Below, piece by piece: positions 1-5,357 of a DNA stretch of 10,134 nucleotides. This DNA comes from Amnimonas aquatica (GTDB lineage: Bacteria > Pseudomonadota > Gammaproteobacteria > Pseudomonadales > Moraxellaceae): positions 2,736 to 12,869 of the forward strand of contig NZ_PTQZ01000021.1 of the NCBI RefSeq assembly GCF_002943415.1, given 5' to 3'. Both the position numbers and the translations under genes were made by a program. Every line of letters begins with the position of its first letter. The first letter of the stretch is position 1. The notes under the pieces are model-generated. The model was given only the letters and a program-made list of their open reading frames with translations, was not told the origin of the DNA and did no database searches.

Positions 1-100
1 CGATTTCGTACTTGATGGGCGCGGAGTTGGCCGGGATCTCGATGATCACGTAGATATCGTTGGGCACGTCCTTGCCGACGGGGATGTTGCTGTAGCTCAT
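1..100 (-). CDS. ppa: Inorganic pyrophosphatase, N-terminal part (cut by window edge)
   Basis: Cytoplasmic enzyme that hydrolyses pyrophosphate to two phosphates, pulling biosynthetic reactions such as nucleic-acid polymerisation forward. Only the first 33 codons lie in the window. They read [20 protein letters not shown] and continue through [13 protein letters not shown], which aligns almost residue for residue with the start of E. coli family I Ppa. Glu21, Lys30 and Glu32 match the E. coli active-site residues Glu20, Lys29 and Glu31 (numbered without Met). A GAGG Shine-Dalgarno lies about 9 nt before the ATG. The gene follows speC on the same strand but has its own promoter, and a terminator separates the two, so co-transcription is unlikely. 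Identification is firm despite the short stretch; nothing can be said about the rest of the gene. Confidence 0.93.
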   Translation of the reverse strand, partial: MSYSNIPVGKDVPNDIYVIIEIPANSAPIKYEI

Positions 101-125
101 GGCTGGGCCTCGAATGATGAAAAAA

Positions 126-138
126 ACGGCGCATTATA
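126..138 (-). promoter_or_regulatory. Probable ppa promoter (-10 box TATAAT)
   Basis: On the minus strand a perfect TATAAT occupies 138-133, followed by a GC-rich discriminator GCGCCG and then a run of six T. The transcription start should be near 126, giving a leader of about 25 nt before the ppa ATG at 100. No convincing -35 hexamer lies 16-18 bp upstream (CTACGC at 17 bp). The promoter would therefore depend on its -10 element or on an activator. A consensus -10 with a GC-rich discriminator is typical of growth-rate- or ppGpp-sensitive promoters, but that regulation is inference. Confidence 0.6.
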
Positions 139-195
139 GCGTCAGTGCGGCCGCAGCGTAGCTCCTCGAAAGTAGCAGGTCCGCGGCCGGCGGAA

Positions 196-224
196 ACGAA
201 AAGGCCCGGCATGTGCCGGGCCCT
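196..224 (-). terminator. Rho-independent terminator of speC
   Basis: On the minus strand an 8-bp perfect GC stem GGCCCGGC / GCCGGGCC (222-215 with 210-203), loop ACAT, is followed by TTTTCGTTTCC. It begins 25 nt after the speC stop codon at 247. A short AAA/TTT extension flanks the stem, so it could also form on the plus strand, though no plus-strand gene reads into it. Confidence 0.8.
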
Positions 225-246
225 TTCCCGTGGCGAGCCCGCGGGC

Positions 247-1428
247 TCACTCCACGTAGTAGGTCTGCAACGGCGGGAAGCCGTTGAACTCGACCGAGCT
301 GTAGGAGTTGGTGTAGGCGCCCGTGGTCATCCAGTACAGGCGATCGCGCACGGCCAGGCTGAGCGGCAGGTTGTAGCCCACGTTCTCGTACATGATGTCG
401 GTGGAGTCGCAGGTCGGGCCGGCCAGCACCACGCTGCCGTCCCGGTTGCCGCTCTCGTCCATCTTCTCGGTGTAGATCGGGTACTTGATCGACTCGCCCA
501 TGGTCTCCATGAGGCCCTGGAACAGACCGACATCGGTGTAGACCCAGCGCTTGAGGTCGGTACGCGACTTGCGCGAGATCAGCACCACCTCGGACACCAG
601 CACGCCAGACTCGCCGACCAGCGAACGGCCCGGCTCGAGGATGATCTCCGGCAGGTCATCGCCGTAGTCGTCACGCAGGTAGCGCAGGATTTCCTCGGCG
701 TAGACATTGATCGGGTTCACTTCCGAGATGTAGTTCGCCGGGAAGCCGCCACCCATGTTGATCATCTTGAGTTCGACGTCTTCCTCGTACTTCATCCAGT
801 CGAACATGTACTTGACCTTCGACAGCGCGGCATCCCAGACGGCGATGTCCTTCTGCTGCGAACCGACATGGAAGGAGATGCCGTAGGGCACCAGGCCCTG
901 GTTCTTCGCCTGCACCAGCAGGTCGATGGCCATGTCCGGGTGGCAGCCGAACTTGCGCGACAGCGGCCATTCGGCGGTCTCGCCGCCTTCCACCAGGATG
1001 CGCACGAAGACCTTGGAGCCCGGCGCGTACTCGGCGATGTTCTGCAGGTCGGCCTTGGAGTCGGTGGCGAACAGGCGGATGCCCTGCTCGTAGGCCCACT
1101 TCACATGCGCGGCCTTCTTGATGGTGTTGCCATAGGACACCCGGTCCGGCGACACGCCGGAATCCAGCACCTTGCTCAGCTCGAACATCGACGCGCAGTC
1201 GAAATTGGAGCCCAGGTCCTTCAGCAGGTCGATCACCGGCTGGCCCGGATTGGCCTTGAGCGCGTAGTGCACCTTGGCCATGGGGAAGCAGCCCGTCAGC
1301 TCTTCGTACTTCTGCTTGATGATTTCCAGGTCGACGACCAGGAACGGCGTCTCCTTTTCGTCAGCCAGCTTTTTGATCTTGGCCCACTCGGCATCCGAGC
1401 AGTAATCAGAGAGGCGCATAGCATCCAT
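247..1428 (-). CDS. speC: Ornithine/lysine decarboxylase, fold-type III PLP enzyme
   Basis: Decarboxylates L-ornithine to putrescine, and possibly lysine to cadaverine, feeding polyamine synthesis in the cytoplasm. The 393-residue product has the alanine-racemase-like PLP barrel and C-terminal beta domain. The PLP lysine is Lys58 in YALKAN, and HVGSQ is at 187-191. The phosphate-binding loop GGGFP is at 226-230 and EPGR at 265-268. The catalytic cysteine motif CDSTD is at 340-344, and GAYT and FNGF near the C-terminus complete the dimer-interface site. It closely resembles the short Pseudomonas SpeC type (about 387 aa), not the large E. coli fold-type I SpeC. The first ATG has only GGG directly before it. 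An ATG three codons downstream (1419) has GGATGGA in front and may be the true start (390 aa). A terminator follows at 196-224. The upstream leader looks regulatory. Substrate preference between ornithine and lysine cannot be settled by eye. Confidence 0.9.
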   Translation of the reverse strand: MDAMRLSDYCSDAEWAKIKKLADEKETPFLVVDLEIIKQKYEELTGCFPMAKVHYALKANPGQPVIDLLKDLGSNFDCASMFELSKVLDSGVSPDRVSYGNTIKKAAHVKWAYEQGIRLFATDSKADLQNIAEYAPGSKVFVRILVEGGETAEWPLSRKFGCHPDMAIDLLVQAKNQGLVPYGISFHVGSQQKDIAVWDAALSKVKYMFDWMKYEEDVELKMINMGGGFPANYISEVNPINVYAEEILRYLRDDYGDDLPEIILEPGRSLVGESGVLVSEVVLISRKSRTDLKRWVYTDVGLFQGLMETMGESIKYPIYTEKMDESGNRDGSVVLAGPTCDSTDIMYENVGYNLPLSLAVRDRLYWMTTGAYTNSYSSVEFNGFPPLQTYYVE

Positions 1429-1445
1429 CCCGTATGTCGTATCAC

Positions 1446-1498
1446 AAGAAAGACAAAAGCCCCTGGCGCGACGGTTGCTTAACGGTCTTCCAGAGGCT
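1446..1498 (-). terminator. Terminator-like hairpin in the speC leader (candidate attenuator)
   Basis: On the minus strand AGCCTCTGG (1498-1490) pairs with CCAGGGGCT (1466-1458), nine pairs with one U-G wobble. The enclosed 23 nt refold as GACCGTT / AACCGTC (one C-C mismatch) around an AAGC loop. TTTTGTCTTTCTT follows immediately. It lies about 30 nt upstream of the speC ATG, in the speC sense. It is too far from the phoH-like stop (233 nt) to be an obvious terminator for that gene. CCTGG at 1506-1502, inside the short leader ORF, could compete for CCAGG at 1466-1462, which would give an alternative fold. Attenuator function is inference. Confidence 0.5.
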
Positions 1499-1530
1499 CA
1501 TCCAGGCGTCAGGTTGCTGCGCTGCACCAT
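1498..1530 (-). CDS. Possible 10-codon leader peptide upstream of speC
   Basis: A short ORF encodes MVQRSNLTPG and stops with TGA at 1500-1498. A good Shine-Dalgarno, GAGGGTGAG (1545-1537), lies 6 nt before the ATG. The ORF ends exactly where the terminator-like hairpin begins, 70 nt ahead of speC. This is the geometry of a translated attenuation leader. E. coli speF is known to be controlled by an ornithine-sensing leader peptide (SpeFL), but this peptide shows no evident similarity to it. The ORF is short enough to arise by chance, so the support is its ribosome-binding site and its position, not its sequence. Confidence 0.35.
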   Translation of the reverse strand: MVQRSNLTPG

Positions 1531-1539
1531 GCAGGTCTC

Positions 1540-1567
1540 ACCCTCGCGAAAGGGTGGCGATATCGCC
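1540..1567 (-). promoter_or_regulatory. Palindrome and Shine-Dalgarno hairpin in the speC leader
   Basis: Two small inverted repeats sit side by side. GGCGATATCGCC (1567-1556) is a perfect 12-bp palindrome. ACCCT-TTCGCG-AGGGT (1555-1540) is a 5-bp stem whose right arm is part of the Shine-Dalgarno of the 10-codon leader ORF. The second hairpin could mask that ribosome-binding site. The palindrome could be an operator or simply part of the leader fold. Function is inferred from position only. Confidence 0.4.
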
Positions 1568-1585
1568 CTGGCACTGACGCGGCGA

Positions 1586-1614
1586 AGGTTAAAGGCAAAA
1601 GATGACACAATCAA
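1586..1614 (-). promoter_or_regulatory. Candidate speC promoter
   Basis: On the minus strand TTGATT (1614-1609, four of six to the -35 consensus) is followed 17 bp later by TAACCT (1591-1586, three of six to -10). An AT-richer stretch surrounds them, unusual for this GC-rich DNA. Transcription would start near 1579 and give a leader of about 150 nt containing the hairpins and the short ORF. The -10 match is weak. Confidence 0.3.
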
Positions 1615-1641
1615 GAATTCGGCGGGACGCGGTCCGACGAA

Positions 1642-1689
1642 GCGCGACCCTGCGGTCATGCCGTCACGGCCATGACCGCGGGGTCGCGC
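1642..1689. repeat. Long inverted repeat between phoH-like gene and speC
   Basis: Two 19-nt arms, 1642-1660 (starting GCGCGACCC) and 1671-1689 (ending GGGTCGCGC), are complementary at 18 of 19 positions around a 10-nt loop. The single mismatch is a U-G wobble in plus-strand RNA but an A-C mismatch in minus-strand RNA. It lies about 40 nt downstream of the phoH-like stop. No T-run follows on either strand, so it is not a standard rho-independent terminator. It could act as an mRNA 3' stabiliser, a rho-associated end, a protein-binding palindrome or a dispersed repeat. Confidence 0.75.
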
Positions 1690-1730
1690 GGCCCGCCCTG
1701 GCGCCACGGCGGCCGGCGCCCGCCCGGTGC

Positions 1731-3119
1731 TCAGAGATTGGCCTCCGCGTACTCCGCCAGCACCGAACGCGGCACACCTTCGAGCTGGATGTGGCCGCCA
1801 TGGGCGAAGCCCTTGAAGCGCTCGCACATGTAGGTCAGGCCGGAGCTGGTCGGCGTCAGGTAGGGCGTGTCGATCTGCGCCAGGTTGCCCAGGCAGATCA
1901 CCTTCGAGCCCTCGCCGGCACGCGTGATGATGGCCTTCATCTGGTGCGGGGTCAGGTTCTGGCACTCGTCGATCAGGATCAGCGCCTTCTGGAAGCTGCG
2001 CCCGCGGATGTAGTTGAGCGCCTTGAACTGGATGTTGGCGCGCTCCTTCACGTACTCGATCGACCCCTTCGGACTCTCGTCGTGCAGGTGCAGCGCCTCG
2101 ATGTTGTCGCTGATGGCGCCCAGCCACGGATCCATCTTTTCCTCCTCGGTGCCGGGCAGGAAGCCGTGCTCCTCCGCCAGCGGCGGCGTCGAACGGGTGG
2201 CGATGATCTTGTTGAAGCGCTTCTCCTCGATGCTCTGCTCGATCGCCGTGGCCAGCGCGAGGATGGTCTTGCCCGAGCCCGCCGGGCCGGTCAGCGACAC
2301 CAGGTGCACCTGCGGGTCGCGCAGCAGGTCCAGTGCCATGGCCTGCAGGATGTTGTGCGGCCGCAGTCCCCAGACCTCCTGGCTCATCAGGCGCTCGTGG
2401 TTGAGGTCGCGCAGCACGATGTGCTCGGCGTCCACCGACAGCACGCGGCCGATGAAGCCCTGCTCGTCGATGACGAACTGGTTGGCGAAGACCTGGTCCT
2501 CCCAGTCCGCGCGCTTCAGGTAATGCCGGGTCTCGCCGATCGCCTGCACCGTGTCGACACGGCTGAAGCGGTCCCAGAACGAGCCCTCGAACGAGGCGTA
2601 GCCGCGCGACAGCTGCTTGATGTCCGACACCAGCTGGTCGTTGGTGTAGTCCTCCGCCGCCAGGCCGCAGGCGCGCGCCTTCAGGCGCATGTTGATGTCC
2701 TTGGTCACCAGCACGATGCGCGTCTGCTGGTCGGCCACCTGCAGCGACACCAGCAGGTTGATGATCTTGTTGTCGTTGAGCGAGTTGGTCAGCGTCTGCA
2801 CGCTGCCCTCGGGCTGGTCCATGAGCACCGACAGCGTGCCCAGGTGCTTGCGTTCGGCATCGCGCCAGATCGGCACGCCCTGGCGGATCTGCTCGGGCTC
2901 GGCCTCCCCCAGCACACGGTCGATCATGCGGATGGCAGCGCGGCACTCGGCCGACACTGAGGCCTTGCCGGACTTGAGCTTGTCGAGCTCTTCCAGCACG
3001 GTCATGGGAATGAGGACCTGGTGTTCTTCGAAGTTGAGCAGCGCGTTGGGGTCGTGGATGAGGACGTTGGTGTCGAGGACGTAGGCTTTGCGGCGGGTAT
3101 CGGCGACGCGCTGGATCAT
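1731..3119 (-). CDS. PIN domain-PhoH ATPase (PhoH2/YlaK type)
   Basis: A 462-residue two-domain RNA-metabolism protein: an N-terminal PIN ribonuclease fold (about 11-160) joined to a C-terminal PhoH P-loop ATPase/helicase-like domain (about 250-455). The PIN acidic residues are visible in LDTNVLIHDP (Asp16), EELD (44-47 region), DN in the middle and TKD (Asp141). Walker A is GPAGSGKT (278-285) and Walker B is ILIDECQN (381-388). Characterised PhoH2 proteins show ATP-dependent RNA unwinding with RNase activity. The start at 3119 is chosen because AGGAGG lies 7 nt upstream and the PIN motif begins soon after. A longer frame to 3200 would add 27 unconserved residues. It lies 174 bp downstream of a YiiX-like gene on the same strand. 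No antitoxin-like small gene, as in mycobacterial phoAT-phoH2, is seen upstream. Confidence 0.9.
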   Translation of the reverse strand: MIQRVADTRRKAYVLDTNVLIHDPNALLNFEEHQVLIPMTVLEELDKLKSGKASVSAECRAAIRMIDRVLGEAEPEQIRQGVPIWRDAERKHLGTLSVLMDQPEGSVQTLTNSLNDNKIINLLVSLQVADQQTRIVLVTKDINMRLKARACGLAAEDYTNDQLVSDIKQLSRGYASFEGSFWDRFSRVDTVQAIGETRHYLKRADWEDQVFANQFVIDEQGFIGRVLSVDAEHIVLRDLNHERLMSQEVWGLRPHNILQAMALDLLRDPQVHLVSLTGPAGSGKTILALATAIEQSIEEKRFNKIIATRSTPPLAEEHGFLPGTEEEKMDPWLGAISDNIEALHLHDESPKGSIEYVKERANIQFKALNYIRGRSFQKALILIDECQNLTPHQMKAIITRAGEGSKVICLGNLAQIDTPYLTPTSSGLTYMCERFKGFAHGGHIQLEGVPRSVLAEYAEANL

Positions 3120-3126
3120 GCAGGAG

Positions 3127-3132
3127 CCTCCT
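3127..3132 (-). promoter_or_regulatory. Consensus ribosome binding site fixing the phoH-like start
   Basis: AGGAGG on the minus strand sits 7 nt before the ATG at 3119 and decides between this start and the more upstream one. It is part of an inverted repeat CAGGAG-C-CTCCTG (3121-3133), so the site may be partly self-paired in mRNA. Confidence 0.8.
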
Positions 3133-3152
3133 GTGGCCTGGGGCGACAGATA

Positions 3153-3255
3153 CCGGCATCTGCCCTGCCGGCACCCGGTGGACTCCGTCGCGGCGGGCAT
3201 GGGACACGCCTTCCGCCCGGAGCCTTTTCTTTCAACCTACAACACCGAACCTACA
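3153..3255. repeat. Small repeats in the phoH-like upstream region
   Basis: The 174-bp gap between the YiiX-like gene and the phoH-like gene holds two structures. A 6-bp hairpin CCGGCA / TGCCGG lies at 3153-3158 with 3166-3171, in the leader. An exact 8-bp direct repeat AACCTACA lies at 3234-3241 and 3248-3255, with a 14-bp period. The direct repeat could be a paired regulator site, but its spacing does not match the 11-bp PhoB period. I see no convincing -35/-10 pair here, so read-through from the YiiX-like gene is possible. Confidence 0.35.
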
Positions 3256-3293
3256 GCAATAGTCATGCCGCCGGAAAGTCCCGATCCGCCGAA

Positions 3294-3962
3294 TTACACC
3301 GAGAGCAGACAGGCCGGCGACAGAGCGCCGCGCAGCAGCGGTACGCCGGCATCGGACGAGAAGTCGCGCGGCACGTAATGGCGGGCGGGACGGTCGGCCG
3401 GCAGCAGGCGCCACTGGCGGTAGACCTCGGCCACCAGCTCGCTGCAGAAGCCGCCGCGCTGGAACGCCAGCGCCTCTTCGCCGCGCACCCAGGCGCTGAG
3501 GTGCTGGCGCGCGAAATTGCGGTAGGGCTTGGCGCGCCAGGCATCGATCAGCTCGTCGAGACGCGCGCGCGCGTCGGCGTCGGTGTGCACGCCCTGCAGG
3601 CGACGCACGGCGACCAGGCCCGGGTAGCTGACAACGCGGTCGTCCAGCGCCACCAGCTGCACGCCGTCGAAGGGGCGACCATGCATGATGTCGTGCACCT
3701 TGCTGGCGCGCGTGGCCTCCCACAGCAGCGGGGTCTGGGGCATGTCAGGCAGGCGGACCACCAGCCCGACATGGGACCAGCGGCTGCCGGTGAAGCCGCG
3801 CACCAGCCGCGACGCCAGCGTGCGTCCGGAGAACAGCACCAGGTCGCCGGTCTTGAGCTGGTCGCGCAGCTGCGGATACGGCCGCGACGGCAGCAACGCG
3901 GGATCGCTGGTGGCCGCCGTCCAGGAAAAGGTCAGTGCGCTGCGCTGCGGGCTGGTCTTCAT
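3294..3962 (-). CDS. YiiX/YebB-like permuted papain-fold (NlpC/P60 clan) protein
   Basis: A 222-residue protein with the hallmarks of circularly permuted papain-fold hydrolases (YiiX/YebB, LRAT-like branch of the NlpC/P60 superfamily). TGDLVLFSG (38-46) opens the fold and WSHVGLVV (62-69) supplies the catalytic His64. LLWEATRAS (79-87) provides the Glu strand, and GFCSELVAEVY (171-181) carries the nucleophile Cys173. The His-before-Cys order is what marks the permuted group. Members are proposed to cleave amide, thioester or lipid ester bonds; the substrate here is unknown. No signal peptide or membrane segment is visible, whereas E. coli YiiX has a signal sequence, so this protein is probably cytoplasmic. 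The ATG at 3962 has only a distant GGAG and may not be exact. A PhoB-like box lies 67 bp upstream, and the phoH-like gene follows on the same strand. Confidence 0.72.
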   Translation of the reverse strand: MKTSPQRSALTFSWTAATSDPALLPSRPYPQLRDQLKTGDLVLFSGRTLASRLVRGFTGSRWSHVGLVVRLPDMPQTPLLWEATRASKVHDIMHGRPFDGVQLVALDDRVVSYPGLVAVRRLQGVHTDADARARLDELIDAWRAKPYRNFARQHLSAWVRGEEALAFQRGGFCSELVAEVYRQWRLLPADRPARHYVPRDFSSDAGVPLLRGALSPACLLSV

Positions 3963-4017
3963 GGCCGGCAGTGTCTCCGGCCCGGGTGACCGTCATCTGT
4001 CGACGGCGGGGCAGTCA

Positions 4018-4032
4018 CATGAAGATTTCATG
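4018..4032. repeat. Palindrome beside the PhoB box
   Basis: CATGAA-GAT-TTCATG is a 6+3+6 inverted repeat in the divergent region between the YiiX-like gene and ppnP, overlapping the PhoB-like box by 3 bp. It may be a second regulator's operator, or chance; it lies near where the YiiX-like promoter -10 should fall. Confidence 0.35.
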
Positions 4033-4047
4033 ACAAAGCGATGACAG
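4030..4047 (-). promoter_or_regulatory. PhoB-box-like site
   Basis: Read on the minus strand the site is CTGTCAT-CGCT-TTGTCAT: two 7-bp repeats at an 11-bp period. This is the layout of the E. coli PhoB box (consensus half-site CTGTCAT, 4-bp spacer). A weak third repeat TCTTCAT follows in register. The orientation points to the YiiX-like gene 67 bp away, where TGTGAC lies 10 bp past the box as a poor -10 (three of six). The site also abuts the ppnP -35 (4052-4057) on the other strand, so it could affect both promoters. Confidence 0.6.
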
Positions 4048-4051
4048 CTCT

Positions 4052-4079
4052 TTGTTCCCGGCCCGGGCGGGCCTAGAAT
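4052..4079 (+). promoter_or_regulatory. Probable ppnP-terC promoter
   Basis: TTGTTC (4052-4057) and TAGAAT (4074-4079, five of six to consensus) are 16 bp apart, placing the start of transcription near 4086 and giving a leader of about 35 nt. The spacer is a GC-rich palindromic run (CCCGGCCCGGGCGGGCC). The -35 starts 4 bp after the PhoB-like box. Confidence 0.55.
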
Positions 4080-4120
4080 TCGCCGGAAATCCCCGCCCTT
4101 CCGTTCCGGAGCCGCACCCG

Positions 4121-4432
4121 ATGAGCCAGTTTGACAATGTCAGTGTCATCAAGAAGTCCAACGTCTATTTCGACGGACGCTGCGTCAGCCACACGGTGCT
4201 GTTCGCCGACGGCACCCGCAAGACCGTGGGCGTCATCTTTCCCTCGCAGCTGACGTTCAACACTGCTGCGCCGGAGATCATGGAAGTGCTCGGCGGCCGC
4301 TGCCGCGTGCGGCTGGCCGGAGAGAGCGGCTGGCAGGAATACGCCGCCGGCCAGTCCTTCGATGTGCCGGGCAACTCCAGCTTCGAGATCGAAACGCTGG
4401 AACTCCTCGACTATGTCTGCCACTTCGCCTGA
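4121..4432 (+). CDS. ppnP: Pyrimidine/purine nucleoside phosphorylase PpnP
   Basis: Small cupin-fold enzyme that splits nucleosides with phosphate into free base and ribose-1-phosphate, with broad purine and pyrimidine range (formerly YaiE). The 103-residue product aligns with E. coli PpnP (94 aa) along its length. [21 protein letters not shown] (36-56) matches the VGVM..GEYTFSTAEPEEMTV region, and [14 protein letters not shown] (71-84) with FEIE matches WQVYEAGSVFNVPG. It also ends similarly (DYVCHF against SYLCRY). The extra residues are at the N-terminus. The ATG at 4121 is chosen for homology and a GGAG 9 nt upstream; a TTG 69 nt further up would fall on the promoter. terC begins 8 nt after the stop, so the two are probably co-transcribed. 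Confidence 0.9.
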   Translation: MSQFDNVSVIKKSNVYFDGRCVSHTVLFADGTRKTVGVIFPSQLTFNTAAPEIMEVLGGRCRVRLAGESGWQEYAAGQSFDVPGNSSFEIETLELLDYVCHFA

Positions 4433-4440
4433 GAACTGCC

Positions 4441-5175
4441 ATGTTTGAATGGATCTACGACCCCCAGGCCTGGATCACCCTGGCCACGCTGAGCCTGCTG
4501 GAAATCGTGCTCGGCATCGACAACATCATTTTCCTGTCCATCCTGGTCAACAAGGTCGAGGCTGCCAAGCGCCAGTTCGCGCGCATCTTCGGCCTCGGCC
4601 TGGCCATGGTCTCGCGCATCGCGCTGCTGCTGTCCATCACCTGGGTCATGCGCCTGACCGAGCCGCTGATCACCCTGGCCGGTGTCTCGGTCACCGGGCG
4701 CGACATCATCCTCATCGGCGGCGGCCTGTTCCTGCTCTGGAAGGCCGCCACGGAGATCTTCGACACCGTCGAAGGCGACTCCTCCGAGGAACAGGCGACC
4801 AGCATGGCCGCCGCGACCAGCTCGAGCTTCTTCGCCATCATCGCGCAGATCGCCATCATCGATATCGTGTTCTCGCTGGACTCGGTGATCACCGCGGTCG
4901 GCCTGGCCGACGACGTGTCGATCATGGTCATCGCCATCATGCTGTCCGTGGGCGTCATGATGTTCGCCGCCAAGCCGATCGGCGACTATGTCGATGCCCA
5001 TCCGTCGATCAAGGTGCTCGCCCTGGCCTTCCTGGTCATGGTCGGCATGGTGCTGATCGCCGAAGGCTTCGGCCAGCACATTCCGAAGGGCTACATCTAC
5101 GCCGCCATGGCGTTCTCGGTCCTGGTCGAGATGCTCAACATCCGCATGCGCAAGCATCGCGGGCAGGCCGGCTGA
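4441..5175 (+). CDS. TerC-family integral membrane protein (YgdQ-like)
   Basis: A 244-residue inner-membrane protein with about seven hydrophobic helices, closely similar to E. coli YgdQ (237 aa). The paired TerC motifs are clear: LEIVLGIDNIIF (20-31, acidic Glu21 and Asp27) and DIVFSLDSVITAVG (141-154, Asp141 and Asp147). These likely form a metal-binding site inside the membrane. Other TerC-family members (Alx/MntP-associated, YkoY, MeeF) export manganese or metallate exported enzymes; YgdQ itself is uncharacterised, so metal export is a family inference. A charged loop lies around 108-120, and the C-terminus is basic (MRKHRG). It starts 8 nt after ppnP with only a weak GAGA site, suggesting translational coupling. 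There is no room for a yybP-ykoY manganese riboswitch directly upstream. Tandem hairpins follow the gene. Confidence 0.88.
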   Translation: MFEWIYDPQAWITLATLSLLEIVLGIDNIIFLSILVNKVEAAKRQFARIFGLGLAMVSRIALLLSITWVMRLTEPLITLAGVSVTGRDIILIGGGLFLLWKAATEIFDTVEGDSSEEQATSMAAATSSSFFAIIAQIAIIDIVFSLDSVITAVGLADDVSIMVIAIMLSVGVMMFAAKPIGDYVDAHPSIKVLALAFLVMVGMVLIAEGFGQHIPKGYIYAAMAFSVLVEMLNIRMRKHRGQAG

Positions 5176-5194
5176 CACAGCGGGCCTGGATCAC

Positions 5195-5216
5195 GGCCGC
5201 GCCAGCCGGCGCGGCC
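5195..5216. repeat. Perfect 9-bp hairpin after terC
   Basis: GGCCGCGCC-AGCC-GGCGCGGCC forms a perfect 9-bp stem 20 bp after the terC stop, just ahead of the main terminator. It lacks a T-run and probably stabilises the mRNA 3' end or assists termination. A third small hairpin, CCGGGA-CACA-TCCCGG, lies at 5258-5273. Confidence 0.55.
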
Positions 5217-5225
5217 TGCAAGCAC

Positions 5226-5257
5226 GAAGGCCCGGTCAAGACCGGGCCTTCTGCTTT
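5226..5257 (+). terminator. Terminator of ppnP-terC, possibly bidirectional
   Basis: GAAGGCCCGGTC / GACCGGGCCTTC (5226-5237 with 5240-5251) is a perfect 12-bp inverted repeat, closing in practice on a CAAG loop and followed by TGCTTT. The A-rich left flank is weak on the minus strand, but the symmetric stem could also stop transcripts arriving from crcB, whose stop is at 5358. The stem shares its core AAGGCCCGG / CCGGGCC with the speC terminator. Confidence 0.75.
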
Positions 5258-5357
5258 CCGGGACACATCCCGGGACATCCATCCACACACCGGACAGGCA
5301 GCGCCGGCAGCCGCACAGGCCCCGCACGACGACCAGCCGCCGGCGTGATCCGCTACG

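Noticed and set aside
145..1482. Long plus-strand open frame (445 codons) opposite speC
   Set aside because: It mirrors the speC coding strand, has His/Val/Arg/Leu-rich composition typical of antisense frames in high-GC DNA, and shows no domain. speC is certain on the minus strand.
1475..1675. 66-codon plus-strand ORF in the speC-phoH gap
   Set aside because: No ribosome-binding site, promoter or recognisable sequence; it crosses the structured leader and part of the inverted repeat.
1498..3207. 569-codon minus-strand frame overlapping the phoH-like gene in another frame
   Set aside because: Arg/Pro/Ala/His-rich out-of-frame translation with no motifs. Only its last 10 codons were kept, as a possible independent leader ORF with its own ribosome-binding site.
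3120..3293. Small antitoxin gene upstream of the PIN-PhoH gene, as in mycobacterial phoAT
   Set aside because: No short ORF with a ribosome-binding site and overlap to the PIN-PhoH start was found in the gap.
4433..4440. yybP-ykoY manganese riboswitch ahead of the TerC-family gene
   Set aside because: Only 8 nt separate the gene from ppnP, and the ppnP leader (about 35 nt) is too short to hold one.
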